Shown here piece by piece: positions 5,612 through 12,856 of a DNA stretch of 12,856 bases. Source of the DNA: Dehalococcoidia bacterium (GTDB lineage: Bacteria; Chloroflexota; Dehalococcoidia; GIF9; AB-539-J10). The notes beneath the pieces are model-generated. The model did no database searches. It had not been told where the DNA came from and saw only the letters and a list, made by a program, of their open reading frames with translations. Both the position numbers and the translations under genes were made by a program. The stretch's first letter is position 1. The number at the start of each line of letters is the position of its first letter. Location: NCBI GenBank assembly GCA_003562555.1, contig PWUO01000237.1, forward strand, positions 1-12,856, read 5' to 3'.

Positions 5612-6693
5612 GCAAGCGCCGGCAATCAACACCGGTTATGATCGGCAACGTCACCGTCGGGGGCGACGCACCCATCACCGTGCAGTCGATGACCAAGACC
5701 GATACGCGGGATATCAGCGCCACGATGAGACAGGTACGGGCCCTCGCGGAAGCAGGATGTCACATCGTGCGACTTGCAGTGCCGGACCTTGAAGCTGCCA
5801 CTGCCCTCAAAGCGATTCGGCACAACTCACCCGTCCCAATCGTGGCCGACATTCACTTCGATCATCGTCTCGCAATCGCTGCGATTGGCTCCGGAGTCGA
5901 CGGCCTACGGATTAACCCGGGCAATATCAGTCGTGCAGAGCACCTGCGCACCGTGGTCTCCCACGCTGGTCAAAGAAACATCCCGATCCGTATAGGAGTC
6001 AACGCGGGTAGCCTGCCTCGAGACTATCGGCCGGATCAGCCACTGGCGGAACGGATGGTTGCCCTGGCACTGGACCAGGTTCGGATGCTGGAGGCCATGG
6101 ACTTTCGCCTCATCAAGGTCTCGCTGAAGGCCTCGGACGTGCTGACAACTGTCGATGCGTACCGCCTTATCGCTGACCGTATCCCCTATCCTCTTCATCT
6201 GGGCGTCACTGAGGCTGGACCTCCTATCTGCGGAGCCATCAGGAATTCACTCGGTATCGGCATACTGCTGCAGATGGGCATCGGGGACACCATTCGGGTC
6301 TCGCTGAGCGGGGATCCTCTGCTCGAGGTTGACGCCGGCAACGAAATTCTCAGATCGCTCGGGTTGCTGTCTCAGGGTGCGTCCGTCATCAGCTGCCCGA
6401 CATGCGGCCGGACCACTCTGGATGTAAGCTCCCTCGCCACGCGCGTATCGGAGAGGCTCCGTACGGTGAAGGAACCTATTCGAGTGGCCATTATGGGCTG
6501 TGTGGTGAATGGGCCGGGCGAGTGTGAGCACGCGGACGTCGGCATCGCAGGGGGTGAGGATAAGGTACTGGTTTATCGGTCTGGAGCGTTCATCCATTCC
6601 GTGTCATCTGACAATGCATACGATGCGATCATTCGTGAAATCGACCTCCTGCTGTCGGCGCGCAGCGGGGCAGCAGATTGGAACGCGAGGTAA
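5608..6693 (+). CDS. ispG: (E)-4-hydroxy-3-methylbut-2-enyl-diphosphate synthase (IspG/GcpE)
   Basis: IspG reduces MEcPP to HMBPP in the next-to-last step of the MEP pathway, using a [4Fe-4S] cluster fed by ferredoxin or flavodoxin. The 361-residue length is that of the bacterial two-domain form. The N-terminal TIM-barrel part shows VGGDAPITVQSMTKTDTRD, PIVADIHFDHRLAI, LRINPGNI and PIRIGVNAGSL, followed by LHLGVTEAG. The cluster ligands are C263 and C266 (ISCPTCGRT), C298 (MGCVVNGPGE) and E305, with the same spacing as the E. coli ligands. The GTG start overlaps the rseP stop as GTGA, indicating translational coupling, with AGGGG nine bases upstream. It shares a pathway with dxr, and the pair around rseP is a common bacterial arrangement. 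Confidence 0.97.
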   Translation: MSKRRQSTPVMIGNVTVGGDAPITVQSMTKTDTRDISATMRQVRALAEAGCHIVRLAVPDLEAATALKAIRHNSPVPIVADIHFDHRLAIAAIGSGVDGLRINPGNISRAEHLRTVVSHAGQRNIPIRIGVNAGSLPRDYRPDQPLAERMVALALDQVRMLEAMDFRLIKVSLKASDVLTTVDAYRLIADRIPYPLHLGVTEAGPPICGAIRNSLGIGILLQMGIGDTIRVSLSGDPLLEVDAGNEILRSLGLLSQGASVISCPTCGRTTLDVSSLATRVSERLRTVKEPIRVAIMGCVVNGPGECEHADVGIAGGEDKVLVYRSGAFIHSVSSDNAYDAIIREIDLLLSARSGAADWNAR

Positions 6694-6696
6694 CAT

Positions 6697-8439
6697 ATGA
6701 AACTCTCAAGGCTCTTCGGGCGAACCACCCGCGAGACTCCTGCCGACGCGGAGAGCGTCAGCCACCAGCTCCTTGTTAAGGCCGGCATGATCTGCCAGGG
6801 AGCTGCCGGCGTCTACTCATACCTCCCGCTTGGATGGCGTGTCCTGCGCCGCATCGAGCAGGTGGTCAGGGAAGAGATGGACCGTGCCGGCGGACAGGAA
6901 CTCCTCATGCCCACGCTCCAGCCGTTCGAGCTCTGGGAAGCCTCGGGACGTTACGTATCATTTGGCGAATCGTTGTTCACTCTTACGGACAGGAAGGAAC
7001 ACCGTTTGGTGCTCGGGCCAACGCATGAGGAAGTGATCACGGATCTCGCACGTCGTTACGTGCAAAGCTATCGCGACATGCCGCTGATGCCATATCAGAT
7101 ACAGACCAAGTTCCGGGATGAACCGCGCCCGCGTGGTGGCCTCCTCCGGGTGCGCGAGTTCATCATGAAGGACATGTACAGTTTCGATGTCGATGAGGAC
7201 GGTCTGGACGCGACCTATCAGACAATGGCACACGCGTACGCGGCCGTATATCACCGCCTCGGTCTCCCTGCGGTCATGGTTGAGGCGGACAGCGGAGCCA
7301 TCGGCGGCAAGGCCTCCCACGAGTTCATGGTTCTCACCCCCACGGGGGAGGATATCGTCGTCCACTGCGAATCCTGTGGCTATGCCTCGAACTTGGAGAA
7401 GGCACGCAGCAACAAGGAACTCAAGAGCGGCGGGGCATCGAGTAACAAAGAGATGCGTGCCCTCACCGAGGTGGCCACCCCCGAAAGTCGAACCATTGAA
7501 GAGGTCGCCGCGTTTCTGGGCATGCCGACGCATGATACTCTCAAGGCGGTGTTCTATGTTGCCGATGACAGCTTGGTGGTAGCCGTCATCCGGGGTGACC
7601 TTGAGGTCAACGAGGTGAAGTTGCAGCGAGCGCTCAAGTGCAGCGCTCTCAGACTGGCGGATGAAGAGGAAGCTGCAGCCGCAGGTATTGTGCCGGGTTT
7701 CGGATCTCCAATTGGTCTGAGCAGTGTACGCATCGTCGCGGACGATTCGGTGCCATCGATGCGCAATCTCGTGGCGGGAGCCAACAAGGGCGGCTTTCAC
7801 CTGCTGAACGCGAACTATGGCCGCGACTTCACGGCCGAGTCCGTTGCAGACATTGCACTCGCCCGAGAAGGCGACACGTGTCCCTTGTGCGACGGAACGC
7901 TCCAAAGCGAGCGAGGAATCGAGGTGGGCCACATATTCAAGCTCGGCACATTCCTGAGCGACAGACTGAATGCCGCCTTCCTCGATGAGCGCGGTGTCTC
8001 GAGACCGCCGGTAATGGGCTGCTACGGGATCGGCATAGGCAGGCTGCTTGCCGCAATAGTCGAGTACGCTCACGATGACAAGGGCATCATCTGGCCCATC
8101 CAAGTTGCCCCGTACCAGGTTCATATCTGCACGCTGAATCCCGACAAGGGTGATGTCGAGATCGTTGCCGACAATCTCTACCAGTCCTTGCTTTCGCGCG
8201 GACTCGAAGTGATTCTTGACGACCGGCCGGCATCGCCTGGAGTGAAGTTCAACGATGCCGATCTGATCGGAGTGCCTCTTCGAGTGACGGTGAGTCCGCG
8301 GACTCTCGCAGGCGGATCCGTCGAGGCCAAATGGAGAAACGAGAAGGATCCTATCCTCATACCTGTGGATGAGGCGGCGGCGGCGGTAGTCGGAATGGTG
8401 CACCAGGCGCTAACTGCGGAGGGTTGCGCCAACGGCTGA
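6697..8439 (+). CDS. proS: Prolyl-tRNA synthetase, bacterial type with editing insertion
   Basis: ProRS charges tRNA-Pro with proline. The 580-residue protein is the bacterial form with a YbaK-like editing domain inserted between class II motifs 2 and 3. Seen in order: MPTLQPFELWEASGR, the T109-H-E-E loop, motif 2 around FRDEPRPRGGLLRVREF (residues 139-155), a Cys pair C224/C227, the editing insertion (about 230-390), a second Cys pair C395/C398 followed by GIEVGHIFKLG, motif 3 with G444-I-G-I-G-R449, and a C-terminal anticodon-binding domain (about 475-565). The four cysteines may bind a metal; that is inferred. The ATG has GAGG six bases upstream and follows ispG by three bases. Its last 30 bases overlap the end of convergent pheT. 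A 481-codon frame on the opposite strand is a shadow. Confidence 0.97.
   Translation: MKLSRLFGRTTRETPADAESVSHQLLVKAGMICQGAAGVYSYLPLGWRVLRRIEQVVREEMDRAGGQELLMPTLQPFELWEASGRYVSFGESLFTLTDRKEHRLVLGPTHEEVITDLARRYVQSYRDMPLMPYQIQTKFRDEPRPRGGLLRVREFIMKDMYSFDVDEDGLDATYQTMAHAYAAVYHRLGLPAVMVEADSGAIGGKASHEFMVLTPTGEDIVVHCESCGYASNLEKARSNKELKSGGASSNKEMRALTEVATPESRTIEEVAAFLGMPTHDTLKAVFYVADDSLVVAVIRGDLEVNEVKLQRALKCSALRLADEEEAAAAGIVPGFGSPIGLSSVRIVADDSVPSMRNLVAGANKGGFHLLNANYGRDFTAESVADIALAREGDTCPLCDGTLQSERGIEVGHIFKLGTFLSDRLNAAFLDERGVSRPPVMGCYGIGIGRLLAAIVEYAHDDKGIIWPIQVAPYQVHICTLNPDKGDVEIVADNLYQSLLSRGLEVILDDRPASPGVKFNDADLIGVPLRVTVSPRTLAGGSVEAKWRNEKDPILIPVDEAAAAVVGMVHQALTAEGCANG
8410..8439. other. 30-base tail-to-tail overlap of proS and pheT
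   Basis: The proS stop (TGA, 8437-8439) lies inside pheT, and the pheT stop (TAG on the minus strand, 8410-8412) lies inside proS. Both ends are in well-aligned coding frames and no frameshift is needed. No hairpin with a T-run is visible on either strand around the junction, so the two transcripts must overlap at their 3' ends. Confidence 0.85.
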
Positions 8440-10812
8440 TTCGAGTCGTGACAGCAGTTTGTGCTGTACCTTGTTTACCTCTTCATCGGTGAGCGTGCGG
8501 TCTGGTGCCTGGAACAGCAAGCTGATAGCGAACGACTTCTTCCCTTGAGGAATCTGTTCGCCAGTGTACACGTCGAAGAGCCGCGCGTGGGCCACAAGTC
8601 CGAACCCTTCCACAACCTCCGCCACGCGTTCGTACGCCACGTCATGATCTACAACTATCGCGAGGTCACGCTCGGAGTAGGGGAACCGGGACAGTGGTTG
8701 GTACTCCACGACATCTTGGGAGTGGGCCATGAGCAGGGCAACGTCGATCTCAACTACCAGTACGTTTGGGTCCACCTCGAAGGCTCGCGCCACGGCAGGA
8801 TGAATCTGGCCAACGAGGCCGAGTCGCTCTCCGTCAATCAGCACATCGGCCCGACGCCCAGGAAACAGGCCCGCGTCGTCGCCGGGCGCAAACCGGGCAA
8901 CCACACCATACGTCGCGAGCAGGTACTCCACTACACCCTTCGCGTCATAGAAGTCGGCCTCACGGTCGCCATGGTGCCAGGACGCTTCCTCTCGTGATCC
9001 GGATATGATGGCACAGAGTGTCTCCCTCTCGTCCGGAAGCTCCTCGCCTCGAGAGAGGTATACGCGGCTGAGTTCGAACATTCGGACGGGAGCCTGCTCA
9101 CGTCTGCGGTTTCGCGAAAGAACATCGAGCAGGCTTGCTCGTAGACTTGTACGCAGACATGCGAACTCACGAGTCATCGGGTTGGCGATCGCGAGTGGTT
9201 CTTCAGACAACATACCCTGCGGCGAGAGCAGGGCCAGTCGATCACGACTCGTAAGCGAGTAGGTAAGAAGTTCCTGAAAGCCGGCCCCGGCCATGACATT
9301 GCGTAGTCTCGCCTTGAAGTCCCACAGGTCCGCAGGAACCGTAACTGCCGCGGTCGTGAATCGAGGTGTCCCGACCGGGATATGATCGTACCCAAGAACG
9401 CGTATTACATCCTCGACGAGGTCGGCAGGGCCGATCACATCGCCTCGCCAGTATGGCACAAGGAAAGACGTCGAGGAGTCATCGCCACAGGTTCGCGTGA
9501 ATCCAAGAGACTCAAGCACGTGGACTGTGTCCCCGGCGGGAACATCCATGCCGGAAAGTCTTTGGACCTCTCCGGATGGCAAAGACACCTCACGTTGGGG
9601 TACTGGCAGCGGATACGCATCGTAGACGCCGCCTGCCGCCGTACCACCACAGATCTCCACCATAAGCTGCGTCGCGCGCGTTACAGCCACAAGCGCGAGG
9701 TCCGGGTGGAGTCCCTTATCAAACCTCAGCGATGCCTCAGTTCGCAAGCCGAGCACTGCACAACCGCGCCTGATAACTGCGCGGTTGAAGTTCGCTGCTT
9801 CCAGCAGTACCGTCGACGTTGCAGCGGAAACCTCAGTGTTGCTGCCGCCCATGATACCGCCGACCCCGATCGCGCGCTCCCCATCAGCAATCATCAGTAC
9901 GTCGGTGCTGAGGGTGCGCTCGACATCATCCAGGGTTCGGAACGTCTCCCCTACCCTGGCTCTGCGGACCACTATCTGTCGGCCGGCAAGCATGTCATAG
10001 TCGAACGCGTGCAGTGGCTGACCGTACTCAAGCATGACATAGTTAGTTATGTCTACCACGTTAGATATTGGCCGGATGCCACAGGCCTTCAGACGCGCCT
10101 GCATCCACGACGGCGACGGTCCGAGGGTGATATTCTTCACAACCGTCGCACAATACCGATGACAATCGTCTGCGTCTTCAATGGACACAGTGATCAGATC
10201 TTCTACGGCAACATCACTGCACGAGAAGGTCACATCGGACAGTTGCAACGTGCCACCACACAGGGCAGCCACTTCACGTGCAACACCGACAATGGACAGG
10301 CAATCCGGACGGTTCGGTGTAAGCTCAAGATCAAGTATCACGTCGCCCATATAGTCAGCCAGGCTCATCCCAACCGGGGCGTCGGGGGGCAGTTCGATCG
10401 TCGCGGTATGGTCGTCGGACAATCCGAGTTCCTTCTCAGAACACACCATTCCCTCGGACAGTACGCCGCGTATCTTGGCCGGCTTCAAGGTGGCGGGCTT
10501 ACCGGAATATCCATCGATTAGCTGTGCGCCAACATGTGCAAAGGCGACCTTCTGGCCGGCTGCGACGTTGGGAGCCCCGCACACTACGGTGGAAGGCGAC
10601 GTTCCACAGTCGACCGTAACCAGGCGCAAGCGATCGGCATTTGGGTGTGCCTGGACATCGACGACCACACCGACGTCAACCCCAACCCAGGACTGGCCCA
10701 CACGTTCGACAGACCCGACTTCGATGCCGGCAAGAGTCAGACGCTCAGCGACATACTCAGCTGTCCATTCTCCGGTAACATATTCGGCCAGCCACTTAAG
10801 AGGAACTCGCAT
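8410..10812 (-). CDS. pheT: Phenylalanyl-tRNA synthetase beta subunit
   Basis: PheT is the non-catalytic subunit of the (alpha beta)2 PheRS. It binds tRNA-Phe and edits mischarged Tyr-tRNA. At 800 residues it has full length and all standard domains: N-terminal MRVPLKWLAEYV, the EMAP/OB tRNA-binding fold (about 40-150, with AHPNADRLRLVTVDCG and VVCGAPNVAAGQKVAFA), the B3/B4 editing region (RPISNVVDITNYVMLEYGQPLHAFD and the GIMGGSNTEVS loop), the B5 domain, the catalytic-like core, and the FDX-ACB anticodon-binding domain from about residue 707 (PLSRFPYSERDLAIVVD to the end). The ATG at 10812 has GGAG eight bases upstream, 16 bases after the pheS stop. It is the last gene of the minus-strand operon and overlaps the proS tail by 30 bases. 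A 379-codon antisense frame inside it is a shadow. Confidence 0.97.
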   Translation of the reverse strand: MRVPLKWLAEYVTGEWTAEYVAERLTLAGIEVGSVERVGQSWVGVDVGVVVDVQAHPNADRLRLVTVDCGTSPSTVVCGAPNVAAGQKVAFAHVGAQLIDGYSGKPATLKPAKIRGVLSEGMVCSEKELGLSDDHTATIELPPDAPVGMSLADYMGDVILDLELTPNRPDCLSIVGVAREVAALCGGTLQLSDVTFSCSDVAVEDLITVSIEDADDCHRYCATVVKNITLGPSPSWMQARLKACGIRPISNVVDITNYVMLEYGQPLHAFDYDMLAGRQIVVRRARVGETFRTLDDVERTLSTDVLMIADGERAIGVGGIMGGSNTEVSAATSTVLLEAANFNRAVIRRGCAVLGLRTEASLRFDKGLHPDLALVAVTRATQLMVEICGGTAAGGVYDAYPLPVPQREVSLPSGEVQRLSGMDVPAGDTVHVLESLGFTRTCGDDSSTSFLVPYWRGDVIGPADLVEDVIRVLGYDHIPVGTPRFTTAAVTVPADLWDFKARLRNVMAGAGFQELLTYSLTSRDRLALLSPQGMLSEEPLAIANPMTREFACLRTSLRASLLDVLSRNRRREQAPVRMFELSRVYLSRGEELPDERETLCAIISGSREEASWHHGDREADFYDAKGVVEYLLATYGVVARFAPGDDAGLFPGRRADVLIDGERLGLVGQIHPAVARAFEVDPNVLVVEIDVALLMAHSQDVVEYQPLSRFPYSERDLAIVVDHDVAYERVAEVVEGFGLVAHARLFDVYTGEQIPQGKKSFAISLLFQAPDRTLTDEEVNKVQHKLLSRLESAVGATLRS

Positions 10813-10828
10813 AACGCATTCTCCAGGC

Positions 10829-11863
10829 CTAGAACTGTCTCAGGAAGCGGAAGTCGCCTGAGTAGAAATGCCTGATGTCGTCAACTCCATAGCGAAGGAT
10901 CGTGATTCGCTCGACACCCATTCCAAAGGCGAAGCCTGAGTAGACCGACGGGTCGATGCCGCAACGTGCGAGCACGTCGGGATGCACCATGCCCGTCCCA
11001 AGGATCTCAAGCCAGCCGGTACTGCCGCAGAGGCGGCAACCGCCACCCTTGCACTGAAAGCACTCGATGGCAACCTCACCACCAGGTTCCACGAACGGGA
11101 AGTAATCACATCGAAACCGTACTCCGGTATCCCGACCGAAGACGCTTCGGCAGAACTCGAACAGGGTCTCCTTAAGGTCGCGGAGCGTTATGTCCGTATC
11201 AACCGCTAGTCCTTCGACCTGGTGGAACATCCAGTCATGTGTCGCATCGGTGGCCTCATAACGGTACGTCCTGCCCGGAACTACGAACCGTAGCGGCGGT
11301 TTGTGCTCCTCCATGATACGAATCTGCATTGGAGATGTGTGGGTACGCAGGAGGCGTGCCGCGCGATCCTCCTTTGAATCAAGCCAGAGAGTTGCGAACA
11401 TGTCGCGTGCAGGATGATCCTGCGGGATGTTAAGGGCCTCGAAATTGTAGTAGTCTCTCTCAACCTCGGGCCCGTCGATCACCTGGAAGCCCATGCGCGC
11501 GAACACCGAGCATATCTCCTGAATGACCTGGGTGATGGGATGGAGCCGACCCAGGGGTACGGGTCGACCGGGCAGCGTGACGTCGATGGATGCTCCACCT
11601 ATTGATTCGTCTATGCCGCTGAGTGAGAGTGCATGCAGTTTGGCTTCATAGTCTGTTTGGAGACGGATTTTGACCGAATTGGCACGAGCGCCGACAGCCT
11701 TCCGTTGATCGGCTGGCAGTGAAGCAAGCCCTCGGAGCGCAGACGTGAGCGCGCTCTTCTTGCCGAGATAACGAACACGCCACTCCTCCAGATGGGGGAG
11801 AGTCTCGACGGCACTCAATTCCAAGAGCGCGGTGGATTCAAGCTGGTCCAGTTCCTGCGGCAT
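10829..11863 (-). CDS. pheS: Phenylalanyl-tRNA synthetase alpha subunit
   Basis: PheS carries the class II active site that activates phenylalanine and charges tRNA-Phe. The 344-residue length is normal. The N-terminal 85 residues form the tRNA-contacting coiled coil (LGKKSALTSALRGLASLP and following). Catalytic pieces are LHPITQVIQEICSVF, DYYNFEALNIPQDHPARDMF, motif 2 near residues 199-217 (TYRYEATDATHDWMFHQVEG) and motif 3 at about 310-319 (GFAFGMGVER). Cysteines C268, C271, C276 and C279 in ECFQCKGGGCRLCG form a zinc-knuckle-like group just before TGWLEILGTGMVHP, a pattern shared by many bacterial PheS. The ATG at 11863 has a GAGGC about eight bases upstream and lies 18 bases after the rplT stop, so it is co-transcribed with the ribosomal genes, as in many bacteria. 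Confidence 0.97.
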   Translation of the reverse strand: MPQELDQLESTALLELSAVETLPHLEEWRVRYLGKKSALTSALRGLASLPADQRKAVGARANSVKIRLQTDYEAKLHALSLSGIDESIGGASIDVTLPGRPVPLGRLHPITQVIQEICSVFARMGFQVIDGPEVERDYYNFEALNIPQDHPARDMFATLWLDSKEDRAARLLRTHTSPMQIRIMEEHKPPLRFVVPGRTYRYEATDATHDWMFHQVEGLAVDTDITLRDLKETLFEFCRSVFGRDTGVRFRCDYFPFVEPGGEVAIECFQCKGGGCRLCGSTGWLEILGTGMVHPDVLARCGIDPSVYSGFAFGMGVERITILRYGVDDIRHFYSGDFRFLRQF

Positions 11864-11881
11864 CCCTGGCTGCCTCGCCCT

Positions 11882-12241
11882 TTACGCCTGAGCTCCTGCG
11901 CGTACTGACTGAACGAGCCGGGCAAATGCCTCGGGCTCACGCACCGCCATATCGGCAAGCATCTTGCGATTGAGTGCGATCCCAGACGCACGGAGTCCAT
12001 TCATGAAGACGCTGTACGAACAACCGTTCGCACGGGCAGCAGCATTGATCCGGGTAATCCACAGCCTGCGGAAATCGCCCTTGCGTTCACGCCGATGGCA
12101 GTACGCGTAATCGAGCGCATGAAGCATTGACTCGTGGGCGCTGCGAAATAGGCGGTGCCGGGAGCCACGATGGCCTTTCGTATATGAAAGTACTTTCTTA
12201 TGACGGTTACGAGTCACCCGTCCACTCGTCGATCGGGGCAC
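11882..12241 (-). CDS. rplT: 50S ribosomal protein L20
   Basis: L20 is an early assembly protein of the 50S subunit that binds 23S rRNA; in E. coli and Bacillus it also controls its own operon. The 119-residue length is typical. The basic N-terminal tail (MPRSTSGRVTRNRHKKVL) is followed by GHRGSRHRLFRSA, the conserved core RRERKGDFRRLWITRINAAARANG, SYSVFMNGLRASGIALNRKMLADMA and a final helix FARLVQSV. The start is GTG, with AGGGAGG (12247-12253 on the plus strand, read in reverse complement) five bases upstream. The 60 bases between rpmI and rplT hold no gene and no clear terminator. I see no obvious L20-binding leader there. Confidence 0.96.
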   Translation of the reverse strand: MPRSTSGRVTRNRHKKVLSYTKGHRGSRHRLFRSAHESMLHALDYAYCHRRERKGDFRRLWITRINAAARANGCSYSVFMNGLRASGIALNRKMLADMAVREPEAFARLVQSVRAGAQA

Positions 12242-12301
12242 AGTATCCTCCCTTTGGGGTCAAACTACCAGGCTCCTCATTGCTGCAGATGGGGAAGTCG
12301 C

Positions 12302-12499
12302 CTACGAGTATGGCATCAACCGGCGCAGGCGAGGCGTATCAGCACTTGAGGTAGCTATCATACGGTCGTAGAGTCGCTTGGTCCGTGGGGCCTTCCTGCG
12401 ACGAAAATGGCTCTTACCACATTTGGCGCGCAGAATCTTACCGGTACCGGTCACGTGAAACCGGCCCTTGGCTCCCTTATGAGTCTTCAGCTTGGGCAT
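12302..12499 (-). CDS. rpmI: 50S ribosomal protein L35
   Basis: L35 is a small basic 50S protein. The 65-residue product starts MPKLKTHKGAKGRFHVTGTGKI and includes the K-S-H-F-R-R-R-K and R-T-K-R-L core, ending in RLRRLMPYS like the usual L35 C-terminus. The correct start is the ATG at 12499: GAGGAGGC (12508-12515, reverse complement) lies eight bases upstream, and the family begins with M-P-K. A longer frame starting at 12541 would add 14 residues that are only the out-of-frame tail of infC. The gene begins inside infC, overlapping it by 23 bases. Confidence 0.96.
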   Translation of the reverse strand: MPKLKTHKGAKGRFHVTGTGKILRAKCGKSHFRRRKAPRTKRLYDRMIATSSADTPRLRRLMPYS

Positions 12500-12856
12500 C
12501 TTGCTTTGCCTCCTCGGTCTTCTTGGTGGCCACAGGAGCAAGCGTCAACGCGATATTCCGCGCGTCCTTGGACGGCTGACTCGTGGCAACGGCGCAATCC
12601 TTCAGCGCTTCGGCAACCCGTTTCAGCACTTGCCACCCGAGCTCGGGATACACGATCTCCCTGCCTCGGAAGCGCACCGTGATCTTGACCTTGTTGCCAT
12701 CCTCAAGGAGCTCCCTCGTCTTCCGGATCTTATCCTGAAGATCATGCTCCTCGATCTTCGGTCGAAGCCGCACTTCCCGTAGCAGCCCCTTCTGGCTCTT
12801 GCGCCCCTGTTTCTCCTTCTTCAGCTGTTCGTATCTGTATTTCCCGTAGTCAACCA
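12477..12856 (-). CDS. infC: Translation initiation factor IF-3, C-terminal part (5' end outside window)
   Basis: IF-3 binds the 30S subunit, keeps subunits apart and checks start-codon pairing. The frame is open to the right edge of the window, so the N-terminal domain and true start are missing. The visible 125 or so residues begin with VDYGKYRYEQLKKEKQGRKSQKG, the linker helix, then EVRLRPKIEEHDLQDKIRKTRELLEDGNKVKITVRFRGRE and ARNIALTLAP, all diagnostic of the IF-3 C-terminal domain. Starting at the GTG at 12773 would cut off half the protein and is wrong. After LAP there is a charged tail (ATKKTEEAKQDAQAEDS) that extends beyond the minimal family end. The last 23 bases overlap rpmI, and the rpmI ribosome binding site lies within codons of this tail. 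Confidence 0.95.
   Translation of the reverse strand, partial: VDYGKYRYEQLKKEKQGRKSQKGLLREVRLRPKIEEHDLQDKIRKTRELLEDGNKVKITVRFRGREIVYPELGWQVLKRVAEALKDCAVATSQPSKDARNIALTLAPVATKKTEEAKQDAQAEDS
12508..12515 (-). promoter_or_regulatory. Ribosome binding site that fixes the rpmI start
   Basis: On the minus strand this reads GAGGAGGC, eight bases before the ATG at 12499 and embedded in the end of infC. It supports the short 65-residue L35 and suggests coupling of rpmI translation to infC. Confidence 0.7.

Noticed and set aside
6958..8403. 481-codon open frame on the minus strand within proS
   Set aside because: It lies wholly opposite a strongly conserved synthetase gene, is rich in His and Arg as expected of a codon shadow, and shows no domain.
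9382..10521. 379-codon open frame on the plus strand within pheT
   Set aside because: It is antisense to the conserved PheT frame, has no recognisable motif, and is explained by codon bias on the other strand.
12500..12541. Longer rpmI start at 12541
   Set aside because: The added residues are infC bases in another frame; the M-P-K-L-K-T-H-K start with its own binding site is the family start.
12771..12773. GTG at 12773 as the start of a 98-residue protein
   Set aside because: The frame continues upstream with clear IF-3 linker sequence to the window edge, so this is an internal valine codon.

Overview
The window is a block of bacterial core genes in two converging operons, with what looks like the edge of an integrated element at the far left. 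A short EF-Ts (167 codons), the run dxr-rseP-ispG-proS behind rpsB-tsf-frr-cdsA, and infC-rpmI-rplT-pheS-pheT pointing back towards it suggest a Chloroflexota bacterium, perhaps of the Dehalococcoidia/SAR202 kind. That placement is inferred from gene order and protein length, not from a search. GC is about 58% in a sampled core line (901-960) but about 45% over bases 1-150 (hand counts).

Left edge (1-403): a small XRE-like helix-turn-helix ORF with a good ribosome binding site runs directly into the 3' half of a tRNA-Arg(TCT) gene that ends in CCA (156-205). The D-arm and 5' acceptor strand are missing. This is the arrangement expected at the distal attachment site of an element integrated into a tRNA gene. 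About 200 bases of non-coding DNA follow, with a candidate extended -10 promoter for rpsB.

Plus-strand operon (404-8439): rpsB, tsf, frr, cdsA, dxr, rseP, ispG and proS. These encode ribosomal protein S2, EF-Ts, ribosome recycling factor, CDP-diacylglycerol synthase, two MEP isoprenoid enzymes (DXR and IspG), a site-2 intramembrane protease, and prolyl-tRNA synthetase. Compared with the common bacterial order, pyrH is absent between tsf and frr, and uppS is absent between frr and cdsA. cdsA has its own extended -10 box placed so that transcription could start on the GTG codon, giving a leaderless message.

Minus-strand operon (12856-8410, read right to left): infC (5' end outside the window), rpmI, rplT, pheS and pheT. 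infC and rpmI overlap by 23 bases. pheT and proS are convergent and overlap tail to tail by 30 bases, with no terminator between them.

No stretch over 300 bases lacks a gene. I see no CRISPR array, insertion sequence or new defence system. The best leads are the element/tRNA junction, the overlapping convergent synthetase genes and the leaderless cdsA promoter.
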